From: Candidatus Thiomargarita nelsonii
GTDB lineage: Bacteria; Pseudomonadota; Gammaproteobacteria; Beggiatoales; Beggiatoaceae
Assembly: GCA_000785145.2 (NCBI GenBank)
Contig: JSZA02000033.1
Location: 1 to 54,303, forward strand
DNA: 54,303 bases
Reading direction: 5' to 3'
The notes under the pieces were generated by a model. It made no database searches. It worked only from the letters and a program-made list of their open reading frames with translations, and had not been told where the DNA came from. Made by a program: the position numbers and the translations under genes. This document shows, in pieces, positions 1-7,858 of the stretch. The first letter of the stretch is position 1. The number at the start of each line of letters is the position of its first letter.

Positions 1-1
1 A

Positions 2-244
2 CTTGACTTAAGCCGAAAATTAAAAAATGTATTTCAACCCGACAAATTAAATCGTTTATGTCGTTCAGGGGATGCAGAGCTATTGATGAATTCGAGTTTT
101 TTTGGGCAACCTGCCCCGGATTTAACAATGGCATTATCAATCTTATCAAATGAGAACAAGATAAATATTCAACAAACCCCCTCGTTTGGCGCGTTTATCA
201 AAAATAACCCCGTAAAGAATATCAGCTTACCCTATTATAAATAA
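2..244 (+). CDS. 3' end of an unrecognised protein, entering from the left edge
   Basis: An uninterrupted frame runs from base 2 to a TAA at 242-244, giving about 80 residues that end in SLPYYK. No start is visible because the gene begins outside the window. The composition looks like protein (mixed charged and hydrophobic residues, no repeat sequence), but I do not recognise the family. Its last bases overlap the broken end of the kinase pseudogene on the opposite strand, so this gene may lie on the segment that truncated the kinase. It could also be a chance frame. Confidence 0.35.
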   Translation, partial: LDLSRKLKNVFQPDKLNRLCRSGDAELLMNSSFFGQPAPDLTMALSILSNENKINIQQTPSFGAFIKNNPVKNISLPYYK

Positions 245-1535
245 AAAAGGATAAGTCAAAACCCAACCCCATCTCTGGTTAGACAATAACAAATTAGCCG
301 GTTTTAAATCCAAATGAAAAATATCCTTTTCATGCGCTTTTTGTAAAGCTTGCGCGACTTGAATACCAACCGCAGCACCCGTGGCTAAATCCATCTTACC
401 ATGTTTAACCAACCATGCCTCACCATCTATCGCCCCCTCAACAAACTCAGTCACAAAAAAAGCCCGTTCCCGCTGAGCCGCATTGACATAACCATAATCC
501 AAAGGCTTAGGCACATAATCTCCAGCAATTTTAGCCATAGCCAAAGGCTCAGCAAAAATCTCTTTAGCCTCACCACTAGACTGAATTTCCCACAAACACT
601 TTACCACCACCAAGCGTTGCTCCAAACTATCTTCACAAAGAAACACGCACCCCATACCACCTGCACCCAGCAAAGATTTAATCGGATAACGATCAACATT
701 ATGTAAAATATGTGCTTGGCGATTGAGACGAATGGCAGCGTTTAAGCATTTCAAAGCATTGTTATTTGAACCTTGGCGTAAATAGATAAAAAATAAATTA
801 TAAGCGGCAAGGGCTTTATCATTATTATTTTTGCTACTCTCGAAAATTTCAATCAACAAACTTTTAGCCTCTTTTAAATCGCCCAAACTTGCAGCAATAC
901 TACCAACCTGCATAGCGGTAACCGGATAATCCTCTTAGCAGACACATCAATACGAGCCGCAAGTTCTCGAAGCTCAGCTAAAATCATTTCCACATTGCTC
1001 GCAATCTTTTCAACCACATACTGCAAATTGCTCAAAGCGGCAATAACAACCTCAACCTTGCTATCGAGCAACTGGGATAAATCATCAGGAGAAGCGGCAA
1101 CAATCAGACGCTCATTTTGTGCGGCTAAGTGTTGCTCAATAGCGCTTAACTTTTTCTCCAAAGAACTTTTTAAGTCAACTTGAGCCTGCTTGAAATCCCG
1201 CAGTGAGAACAACATACCCTCTTGCCGTAAAGCGGCTAAAGTACGCTCAAAACGAGGATTATCGCGCAACTGCTCGCGCAAGAAAAATAATACGGCATGA
1301 CCTAATAAATTTTTATAGGCCAAAAATTTTATTAATGAGGGATTCAAAACCGAAGCGGTTTGCGACTGAAGATGCTCTAATAACAATTGAGACAACACGC
1401 CGATTTCACAATCTTGCAACAAAGCGGCTAACGCCGGCTCAGACAATCCGACTTTGAGTCACATTCTGAATAAAAGAGCGCCAACTCTCATCAGATGCCA
1501 ACCCAGCGGCAATAGCACTCAGCGCATCAATGCCA
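227..1535 (-). pseudogene. Decayed Ser/Thr protein kinase with TPR-like helices (frameshifted, truncated)
   Basis: Three minus-strand frames read as one broken gene. Bases about 1535-1450 encode a piece ending NVTQSRI. Bases 1446-874 encode a helical region (EPALAALLQDCEIGVLSQLL onward). Bases 913-227 encode TPR-like helices (SIAASLGDLKEAKSLL) followed by a kinase domain with glycine loop GAGGMG, lysine in VVVKCL and catalytic loop HLDLKPANLLL. The frames join near 1450 and near 925 by single-base shifts; the 1446 start would be TTG and is not a true start. The kinase stops right after the catalytic loop, with no DFG motif and no C-lobe, so no active enzyme can be made. A palindromic element abuts the 5' end at 1528. 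Such kinases are usually soluble signalling proteins. Confidence 0.75.
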
Positions 1536-1649
1536 TTAAGCCTGTCCCTTTGCTCTGAGGGATCCAACCACTAGGGCATTGCCCCTACAAAAAATCACGG
1601 TTCACGTAGGGGCAATCCTTTATGGTTGCCCTTAACGGCGATAGCATTG
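1528..1649. repeat. Palindromic element, TAGGGGCAATCC core
   Basis: The left end is CAATGCCATTAAG and the core is an inverted pair (GGGCATTGCCCCTAC / GTAGGGGCAATCC) followed by GGTTGCCCTTAACGGCG. It belongs to the same family as the copies near 2970, 49549, 50980 and 51957. It sits at the broken 5' end of the kinase pseudogene. No target duplication is visible for this copy. Confidence 0.7.
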
Positions 1650-1824
1650 AGCCATACAGTGCTTGCAAAATAACGACTATAAATACAAAATAATTGGGAT
1701 CAGAGTAAAATTAATATGCTATAATAACCCCTGTCAAAAATCAAAGGTAATAAGATTTTTACAAGAGTTTTGTCGTCCGAGACCAAAAAGCGGCCCAAAA
1801 ATTTCGCAAGGCTCTTGGGGCTAA

Positions 1825-2124
1825 ACATCCGGTTTTTGTGGCAGAGAAAAATTTGAACAAGGAGTTCAAAAGGAGTATTGCTCTATTAAAAAGTTACTCG
1901 TTCAATTAAGAGATTTTGTTAATAACCTTCCCAAAGACACGTCGTCCAAACTTCTCAAAAAATTTACCTGCCATAAAAACAAGAAGGTGCAGGATTTTCT
2001 TCGAGAAAAAGCTATAAGGTTTGATTCAACCCATAACAGTCGGACGTACCTTATATTTGACGAGGAGCGATTAAACTTGGGAATTTTAGGTTACAAAAAC
2101 AAGAATTGGTACAGATGTATTTAA
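1825..2124 (+). pseudogene. Remnant of a GNAT-type acetyltransferase (N-terminal part)
   Basis: An open frame without a clear start ends at TAA 2122-2124. Its central part contains CHKNKKVQDFLREKAIRF and SRTYLIFDEE followed by LGILGY. This resembles the N-terminal half of GNAT proteins that read '..C..n..vedFL..kAi.f....SrTYLi.d......GY'. The acetyl-CoA binding half is absent. A CTAGTAC-type miniature element begins 17 bases after the stop. Bases 1650-1824 upstream hold no convincing gene. The assignment rests on motif memory and is moderate. Confidence 0.45.
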
Positions 2125-2140
2125 TTTTTGATGTAGCTAG

Positions 2141-2263
2141 CTAGTACCTTGTCAAGGTTGTATTGATGGGTAATGTAGGGTGCGTCCTGGGCACAAATTA
2201 AGAGTCAGGGTGCGTAGGACGCACCCTACAACACCCATCAATTTAACATTGACAGAGTACTAG
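2141..2263. mobile_element. CTAGTAC-ended miniature inverted-repeat element (123 bp)
   Basis: Both ends are imperfect inverted copies of about 31 bp: the left starts CTAGTACCTTGTCAAGGTT and the right, reversed, starts CTAGTACTCTGTCAATGTT; both reach ATTGATGGGT. Inside is the palindrome TAGGGTGCGTCC...GGACGCACCCTA. The same ends occur at 6865 (left) and 51123 (right). There is no coding capacity, so it would need a transposase supplied elsewhere. Confidence 0.8.
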
Positions 2264-2401
2264 GCAAAAAATAACGGCAGAATGTAATGTAGGCGCAATC
2301 AGTTATGGTTGCCCTAGTTTTTTCACTATCAAAGGACTAACACTTTAAATGGCACCTGTTGTACACAGAAATGCCACTCAATTGAGGAAATAAATACCAC
2401 G

Positions 2402-2821
2402 ATGGATAATAGAACTTTTCACTTACGCCTAAAATGTACATATCAGGGCACCAATAATTTAGTTGATGAGCTAACTGTTGAGGTTCTCAAAGACAAAAAC
2501 TGGGAAACACTTGAGCTAAGCGTCAGATCACCTGGTTTTTTACTGTTTATTAACGCATTATTTTCCTGCCAGCATCTATACATGAGAACTAACAGTGCTG
2601 AACGCTCACTGATACTGAGTTCTGCCTTGGGTGAATTATATCTGGAAACCGACGAGTTTTGGGAGATAAAAGATGTTATTATTTCGTTTAATGTCAACTT
2701 AAAATCGGGCAAACCGAGCGAAGATGATATATCTTACATCACTGAACGCATGACGCATTGTCCCGTTTCAAGCAACCTGCCAAAACACATTCAAATTAAA
2801 AATTCTGTTCATTTCGTGTGA
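2402..2821 (+). CDS. OsmC/Ohr-like family protein
   Basis: A 139-residue protein. Around residue 50-60 it has a helix with FINALFSCQHLYMR, and near residue 120 it has THCPVSSNL. These match the two conserved cysteine regions of the OsmC/Ohr family ('..aalasC....' and 'CPvh..l'), whose members reduce organic peroxides or act as related thiol proteins in the cytoplasm. The N-terminal beta strands (FHLRLKCTYQGTNN) also fit the fold. The length is typical. The start at 2402 has a weak GAGG about 14 bases upstream. The gene stands alone between repeats. Sequence identity to classical OsmC looks low, so the exact substrate is unknown. Confidence 0.6.
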   Translation: MDNRTFHLRLKCTYQGTNNLVDELTVEVLKDKNWETLELSVRSPGFLLFINALFSCQHLYMRTNSAERSLILSSALGELYLETDEFWEIKDVIISFNVNLKSGKPSEDDISYITERMTHCPVSSNLPKHIQIKNSVHFV

Positions 2822-2837
2822 ATAATCCATTGTTTTA

Positions 2838-3115
2838 TTTCTCGTTCCCACGCGAGGCAAAGGAATGGCTGCCTCGACGCTCTGCGTCGAACACCTCTGC
2901 AAGAACGAAAACCAATCCAATTTTTTTGCAGGACGCGGAGCGTCCATGCAGGCATTCCCACGCAGAGCGTCAATGCCACCTTCGTTAAGGGCAACCATAA
3001 AGGATTGCCCCTACGAAAAATCACGGTTTGTAGGGGCAATCCCTTGTGGTTGCCCTCTTAACTTAATGGCATTTTTGCTCCGCGTGGGAACGAGAAACGA
3101 GAAATACATGTATAG
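2838..3115. repeat. Composite palindromic repeat block
   Basis: Outer arms are CTCGTTCCCACGCG and CGCGTGGGAACGAG. Inside are GACGCTCTGCGTC / CGGAGCGTC hairpins and a TAGGGGCAATCC-core element (about 2968-3078) that ends in CTTAACTTAATGGCAT. Several repeat families are nested. No gene is seen; the open frames here simply read through the palindromes. Confidence 0.7.
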
Positions 3116-3123
3116 AATTTGGC

Positions 3124-3852
3124 TTATTTTTGCCGGAGCCCGTTTGCAACCTTGATCCTCTGTTCTTGGCAAGTCAATTCATAAGTTGCCCCTAAATCAA
3201 TGGGTAAACAGATTGGTCCACGCAACCAAAGAGGCATAGTAGGTAATGGCTGCCCAACTTCTAATGACTGTTGCCAAATATCTAAACGGGGTTCTTTATG
3301 GTGTTTGACGACTTGATAAGCGGTTGTGTAAAGGTGAGTATTGATATGCTGCACATCTGATGCCACAATATTTTCCAATAATTCATTATGTAAATTTGCC
3401 TGTCTCACAGTCACCACATCAATGATAATAAGTCCTAAGCTTTGCTGTAGATAAGCCTCACATTTAGACACAAAAGCTTTTCGACTCGCAGGACGGTCTT
3501 TGTTTGCTGGACTGACTAACTCAATAGCTCCGGCTAAAAGTGGGCCTTCTTCATTATTAAAAATACTAATTTCTACAGCCTCAGAAACGGGCTGAAAAGG
3601 AAAGCTTTGTGTGGGGGCTGGTGGCTTCCACTTTAGAGAATTTTTTTGCAGAGATGAAACGTTTTCGGGTAAAGACTCTTCAAACGTTGCCACATCAATT
3701 TCGATACCAAACTGTACATTAGGTTCCGCAAAGTAATTTTCTGGTAGTCGGTGGTTCAAATCTGATGCAATATAAGTTGCCCAAGCATTGTGAAACGCCT
3801 GCCAATGGCGATGTGTGCTTAAAGGGGGATGGAAATGATCTTGTAACGCCAT
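3124..3852 (-). CDS. DUF4058 family protein
   Basis: A 242-residue protein whose start reads HPPLSTHRHWQAFHNAWA followed by LNHRLPENYFAEP. This 'W..FH..Wa..ia..LN..LP..Y.Ae' pattern is characteristic of DUF4058, a family abundant in cyanobacteria and planctomycetes and sporadic in large sulfur bacteria. The middle contains AIELVSPANKDRP, which in this family resembles the core of a restriction-like (ExK-type) fold; that is inference. There is no signal peptide. It lies 77 bases downstream of the YdgA-like gene on the same strand, separated by a hairpin, so co-transcription is possible. Its function is not known. Confidence 0.8.
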   Translation of the reverse strand: MALQDHFHPPLSTHRHWQAFHNAWATYIASDLNHRLPENYFAEPNVQFGIEIDVATFEESLPENVSSLQKNSLKWKPPAPTQSFPFQPVSEAVEISIFNNEEGPLLAGAIELVSPANKDRPASRKAFVSKCEAYLQQSLGLIIIDVVTVRQANLHNELLENIVASDVQHINTHLYTTAYQVVKHHKEPRLDIWQQSLEVGQPLPTMPLWLRGPICLPIDLGATYELTCQEQRIKVANGLRQK

Positions 3853-3889
3853 AATAATACTCCAGAGAAGCTAAAATTCTTAGAGTATG

Positions 3890-3922
3890 AAAGGAGCCCA
3901 AGATTGATCTTGGACTCCTTTG
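3890..3922. repeat. CCAAGAT hairpin between two genes
   Basis: AAAGGAGCCCAAGATTGATC is followed by its near-exact complement, forming a strong stem between the YdgA-like gene and the DUF4058 gene. It belongs to the dispersed hairpin family and could act as a terminator or RNA stabiliser for the upstream gene. It lacks a long T tract. Confidence 0.55.
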
Positions 3923-3929
3923 GACTTAA

Positions 3930-5339
3930 TTAAAAAGGCAATGGAATTTTCATGCCATTCACAATCAACTGATTATTTTTGAGAGCCGCGACGAGCTGGT
4001 ATTTGCCATCTTCCGTCTCAACAAGCCATTTTATGCCAACAAACATTAAAATTTGTTGCTCACTAGCACTTTTTGCTTGTTGTTTCAACAAAGCCAAGTC
4101 ATCCTCACTCAGTCGTTCATCGTCAAAGTCTTTTAGCATCGTCTCAAAGATTTGGTTTGCCACTATTTCTTTGAGCAATGTTTTGTTGATGTTCAATGTC
4201 AGCTCTGCCTGTAACGCTGATTTCAAAACGGACAGTGCCAAAGAAGTCGGTTTCCCATTGATGCTGACGCTGGCATTGGCTTGTAAGTTCCCAATTGGCG
4301 TTTTCACATTCAACTCAGTTGCAATTTCTGGAGAGCCAGCCAGCAATACTGCCATCAATTTGTCCAACATGATAAAACCAATATTGATTGGTTTGTTGTT
4401 TTGCGAGTGCAAATTCCTCGCCGTTGTTTGCAAATCCAACAAAGCGCCTTCATCTAAGTGGCGAACAGCGGATTTTTCGGCATAGCTTATCCATGCCATT
4501 TTTCCAATTCCCAGGGGAGTTGGAAAAACAAATTTTTCAATTTGCGAGTGCCAGTTGTAATTGATAACACTATCTTGCGCCTCTTCACCCTCTAGCTTTA
4601 TCCCAAAACCATCAAGGCTGACTTGAAAATTGTCTTGACTCAAATCAGAATGCCCTATTTTGAAACTCAATTCACCTAGTTGAAGCCCTTTGGCAGATTG
4701 ATGGCTATGAAAATTCAATGAGAAATCATTTAAATTTAAACGATTATCGTTATCACGTATTTTAAACTGGGATAAGTTTAAGTCCATTTGAGTGGGCATA
4801 CTATTGGCATCAAATTGACCATTGATGGTGGTATTTCCCAATAAGGCAGAGATTTTGCCTTCATCTTTTTCAAACAAGAGCCCTGCAAGATTTAACTTCA
4901 CTGTCATATTTTGATCAGTAAATGTAAAGTGAAGATTCAAACCTTTCCAATCTATCAAGCCCTTTTCAGGCACAACGCGCCGAAAGGCTGGAAATATCAA
5001 ATCACTTTTGCCAAAACCATCATTGTCTATCTGAGTCTTAATAGACGTTGTGGGTAATTTTCCGAGGGCTTGAGTTGTGCTAAACTCAAGCTTGGTGTCG
5101 ATTTGCAGCGGTTTTTCTCTGTTTTCTACATGCTTAGAAAAATTCTCTTTGAGAACTGTCAACAAAATCAGGGGATTGTTCTCGATTTGCTTAAAAGGGA
5201 TTTCTATCGTCTCGATTGGGAGAGGATCGCCGCCATTAATACGATGTTGCAAGCTAAAACGGAGACTTTCTGATGTATCTGCCTGCAAGGGTAGGCTCAT
5301 TGCGGCACTAATGAGTATCGTGGCTATCAATTTTTTCAT
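3930..5339 (-). CDS. YdgA-like DUF945 family protein
   Basis: A 469-residue protein with an N-terminal signal sequence (MKKLIATILISAAMSLPLQA). It then has the repetitive beta-rich pattern of DUF945, in which short strands such as FKIRDNDNRLNLNDFSL and SFKIGHSDL alternate. The C-terminus reads ENDGKYQLVAAL-like then NNQLIVNGMKIPLPF, the typical family ending. E. coli YdgA is a periplasmic or membrane-anchored protein of unknown role that affects motility and envelope functions; the role here is unknown. Length fits the family. A paired hairpin repeat (5430-5485) lies upstream of the start. Confidence 0.75.
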   Translation of the reverse strand: MKKLIATILISAAMSLPLQADTSESLRFSLQHRINGGDPLPIETIEIPFKQIENNPLILLTVLKENFSKHVENREKPLQIDTKLEFSTTQALGKLPTTSIKTQIDNDGFGKSDLIFPAFRRVVPEKGLIDWKGLNLHFTFTDQNMTVKLNLAGLLFEKDEGKISALLGNTTINGQFDANSMPTQMDLNLSQFKIRDNDNRLNLNDFSLNFHSHQSAKGLQLGELSFKIGHSDLSQDNFQVSLDGFGIKLEGEEAQDSVINYNWHSQIEKFVFPTPLGIGKMAWISYAEKSAVRHLDEGALLDLQTTARNLHSQNNKPINIGFIMLDKLMAVLLAGSPEIATELNVKTPIGNLQANASVSINGKPTSLALSVLKSALQAELTLNINKTLLKEIVANQIFETMLKDFDDERLSEDDLALLKQQAKSASEQQILMFVGIKWLVETEDGKYQLVAALKNNQLIVNGMKIPLPF

Positions 5340-5429
5340 ATCTAGTGTTTCCTGATGAAGTTTAAGGTAAAATAAAATGACCGTTCAGTCTATATTTTTA
5401 ACACTCAATGATCAAGTTTTATTTTGGAG

Positions 5430-5485
5430 TCCAAGATTTATCTTGGATGAGCCGAACGTCCAAGATAAATCTTGGACTCCATACC
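5430..5485. repeat. Paired CCAAGATTTATCTTGG hairpins
   Basis: Two copies of the GTCCAAGATTTATCTTGGA palindrome lie head to head, separated by GAGCCGAACG. They fill the divergent spacer between the YdgA-like gene and trpB2. No promoter is clearly resolvable here. Confidence 0.8.
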
Positions 5486-5503
5486 TTAATATTTAATTAA
5501 AAT

Positions 5504-6856
5504 ATGTCCAACACAAAAATTTTATTAGACGAATCTGAGTTACCGACTCATTGGTACAATGTGATTGCCGATCTACCCACGCCACCAGCACCGTATTTGG
5601 GGGCAGATGGTCAACCCGTCAGCCCCGAACAATTGGGTGCCATTTTTCCGCCTGGATTGTTAGAGCAGGAAATTTCTACCCAGCGCTGGATTGAAATTCC
5701 AGAAAAAGTACGTTCAATTTTACGCTTGTGGCGACCCTCGCCTCTGTATCGCGCCCGGCGTTTAGAGGCCATATTGGGTACGCCGGCTAAAATTTATTAT
5801 AAATATGAGGGGGGTAGTCCAGCGGGCTCGCATAAACCCAATTCGGCGGTGGCACAAGCCTATTATAATAAAATCGCCGGTATTAAGCGACTGACCACGG
5901 AAACGGGGGCTGGACAATGGGGCTCTGCGATTTCTTTAGCGGGCAATATGTTTGGCTTAGAAGTGCGCGTTTATATGGTCAAAGTGAGCTATGAACAAAA
6001 ACCGTTTCGCCGTTCAATGATACAAACTTGGGGTGGCGAAGTGTTGCCCAGTCCGACGACTTTGACTGCCGCAGGACGACAAGCTTTAGAAAATGATCCC
6101 AATTGTCAGGGCTCATTGGGGATTGCGATTTCTGAGGCGGTGGAAGAGGCGGCATCGCGCCAAGATACTAATTATACTTTAGGCTCGGTACTTAATCACG
6201 TTTTATTACATCAAACCGTGATTGGCTTGGAAACGCGCAAGCAATTAGAAAAAGTGGGCGATTATCCTGATGTTATTTTTGCGCCTTGTGGCGGGGGCTC
6301 CAATGTGGGCGGCATGATGTTTCCATTTTTGGCTGACAAGGCGGCGGGTAAAGAAATTCGTTTGGTTGCCGTTGAGCCGAGTTCTTGTCCGACATTAACA
6401 CGCGGAGAGTATGCTTATGATTATGGCGATTCAGTCGGATTGACTCCGTTAATCCAAATGTACACGTTGGGGCATGATTTTATGCCACCCGGGATTCATG
6501 CGGGGGGATTGCGTTATCACGGGGATTCTGCTTTAGTGTCGCAATTGTACCATGAGGGAGTGTTAGAGGCGATAGCTGTGCCACAATTGGCAACCTTTGA
6601 AAGTGGAGTGATGTTTTCCAAAGCTGAGGGGATTGTGCCCGCGCCAGAGTCCAATCATGCGATACATGCGGCGATTGATGAGGCTTTACGCTGCAAAGAG
6701 CGTTCCGAAGGCAAAACTATTTTATTTACTTTATCTGGTCATGGGCATTTTGATATGGCTTCTTATGATAGATATTTCAGTGGAGAATTAACGGATCAAG
6801 CTTATCCTGAAGAAGCTTTACAAGCGGCTTTGCGGAATTTGCCTCAAGTGAAATAA
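5504..6856 (+). CDS. trpB2: TrpB-like pyridoxal-phosphate enzyme (TrpB2 type tryptophan synthase beta chain)
   Basis: A 450-residue fold-type II PLP enzyme. SHKPNSA (about residue 109-115) carries the Schiff-base lysine, TGAGQWGSA follows, GGGSNVGG (about 263-270) is the phosphate-binding loop, and LSGHGHFD is near the end. The extended N-terminus ([15 protein letters not shown]) and the length separate TrpB2 from the approximately 400-residue TrpB1. TrpB2 makes tryptophan from indole and serine, often acting without TrpA. No trp genes are nearby, consistent with the stand-alone, indole-salvaging role proposed for this group. The start has no obvious ribosome site. A miniature element follows the stop directly. 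Confidence 0.9.
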   Translation: MSNTKILLDESELPTHWYNVIADLPTPPAPYLGADGQPVSPEQLGAIFPPGLLEQEISTQRWIEIPEKVRSILRLWRPSPLYRARRLEAILGTPAKIYYKYEGGSPAGSHKPNSAVAQAYYNKIAGIKRLTTETGAGQWGSAISLAGNMFGLEVRVYMVKVSYEQKPFRRSMIQTWGGEVLPSPTTLTAAGRQALENDPNCQGSLGIAISEAVEEAASRQDTNYTLGSVLNHVLLHQTVIGLETRKQLEKVGDYPDVIFAPCGGGSNVGGMMFPFLADKAAGKEIRLVAVEPSSCPTLTRGEYAYDYGDSVGLTPLIQMYTLGHDFMPPGIHAGGLRYHGDSALVSQLYHEGVLEAIAVPQLATFESGVMFSKAEGIVPAPESNHAIHAAIDEALRCKERSEGKTILFTLSGHGHFDMASYDRYFSGELTDQAYPEEALQAALRNLPQVK

Positions 6857-6864
6857 GCGTTGTC

Positions 6865-7032
6865 CTAGTACGCTGTCAATGTTGTTTTTATAGGTAATGT
6901 AGGGTGCGTCCTACGCACCTTTTGAGCGGAGCGTCACGGTGCGTAGGACGCACCCTACAACACAATGCCATTAAGTTAAGCCCAAAAACGTTATTATGTA
7001 GGGTGGGTGGAGCGAGACGAAAAATGGCATTT
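6865..7032. mobile_element. CTAGTAC element with an inserted CAATGCC element
   Basis: The left end CTAGTACGCTGTCAATGTTG begins at 6865, and the TAGGGTGCGTCC palindrome spans about 6899-6958. At 6963 the sequence changes to CAATGCCATTAAGTTAAG and a TAGGGTGGGTGGAGCG core, ending near ATGGCATT at about 7031. The right half of the outer element is missing. The junction (ACCCTACAACA then CAATGCC) is the same as in the nested copy at 50980. Confidence 0.7.
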
Positions 7033-7067
7033 CTTGTTTAATTATTATATTAAGGGACTAGGAGCTG

Positions 7068-7784
7068 ATGGCTATAACTATGTCAACACTTACAAAACTC
7101 AAAAACGAACTCCAACAATTAGCTAATCCTAAACAACAGCAAATCCTACAACGCTTTTTTAAAACGGGAAAAGGAGAATACTCCGAAGGCGATATTTTTC
7201 TTGGCATCAAAGTGCCGGTGCAACGGAAATTGGCCAAAAAATATCAAACTTTATCACTCACTGATATACAAGCACTATTGCAAAGCAATCTCCATGAATA
7301 CCGGTTCACCGCCCTTATTCTCCTGATCACGCACTACAAAAAAGCTGATAATCATCAGAAATCAAAGCTATTCGATTTTTATCTTCACAATACCAAGCAT
7401 ATCAATAATTGGGATCTCGTCGATATTTCCGCTCCCCATATTGTCGGTGATTATCTGCTAGATAAACCCAGAGATATACTTTACCAATTGGCGAGCGAGA
7501 GCAGTCTCTGGGAAAAACGAATAGCCATGATAGCCACTATGACTTTTATCAAAAACAATGAATTTCAAGATTGTCTCCAATTAGCAGAAATCTTGATCGA
7601 TGATGAACATGATTTAATCCATAAAGCCGTTGGTTGGATGTTGCGAGAAGTGGGTAAACGAGATAAATTGATTGAGGAACAATTTCTCAATAAATACTCT
7701 AAAAAAATGCCTCGGGTTATGCTCCGCTATGCGATTGAGAAATTTGATGATGATAAGAGGAAATTTTATCTTAGGAAATTTTAA
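7068..7784 (+). CDS. AlkD-like DNA alkylation repair protein
   Basis: A HEAT-like helical repeat protein of 238 residues. NNWDLVDISAPHIVGDYL, WEKRIAMIATMTFI and HDLIHKAVGWMLREVGKRD then MPRVMLRYAIEKF are the conserved blocks of the AlkD/AlkC family. AlkD removes positively charged alkylated bases (3-methyladenine, 7-methylguanine) from DNA without base flipping; the tryptophans and the aspartate of WDLVD line its DNA-facing surface. Two starts compete: ATG 7068, only three bases after AGGAGC, and ATG 7080 (MSTLTK), about 15 bases after it; either gives a full domain. It is isolated between repeats. Confidence 0.85.
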   Translation: MAITMSTLTKLKNELQQLANPKQQQILQRFFKTGKGEYSEGDIFLGIKVPVQRKLAKKYQTLSLTDIQALLQSNLHEYRFTALILLITHYKKADNHQKSKLFDFYLHNTKHINNWDLVDISAPHIVGDYLLDKPRDILYQLASESSLWEKRIAMIATMTFIKNNEFQDCLQLAEILIDDEHDLIHKAVGWMLREVGKRDKLIEEQFLNKYSKKMPRVMLRYAIEKFDDDKRKFYLRKF

Positions 7785-7802
7785 GGCACTACGTTCATCA
7801 GC

Positions 7803-7845
7803 AAAAAAGTCCAAAGCTAAAGCTTTGGACTCCAAATACCACCGG
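7803..7845. repeat. GTCCAAAGCTAAAGC hairpin
   Basis: CCAAAGCTAAAGCTTTGGAC forms a stem between the convergent AlkD-like and response-regulator genes. It is the second sequence variant of the dispersed CCAAGA hairpins and is placed where a bidirectional terminator would be expected. Confidence 0.6.
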
Positions 7846-7858
7846 ATGAAACCCAATT

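Noticed and set aside
2768..3155. Several overlapping 76-96 residue frames
   Set aside because: They read through nested palindromes in all frames and share segments with each other; no start site or domain is seen.
3979..4485. 168-residue plus-strand frame
   Set aside because: It is the complement of the YdgA-like gene, which has a signal peptide and family motifs; the opposite frame has none.
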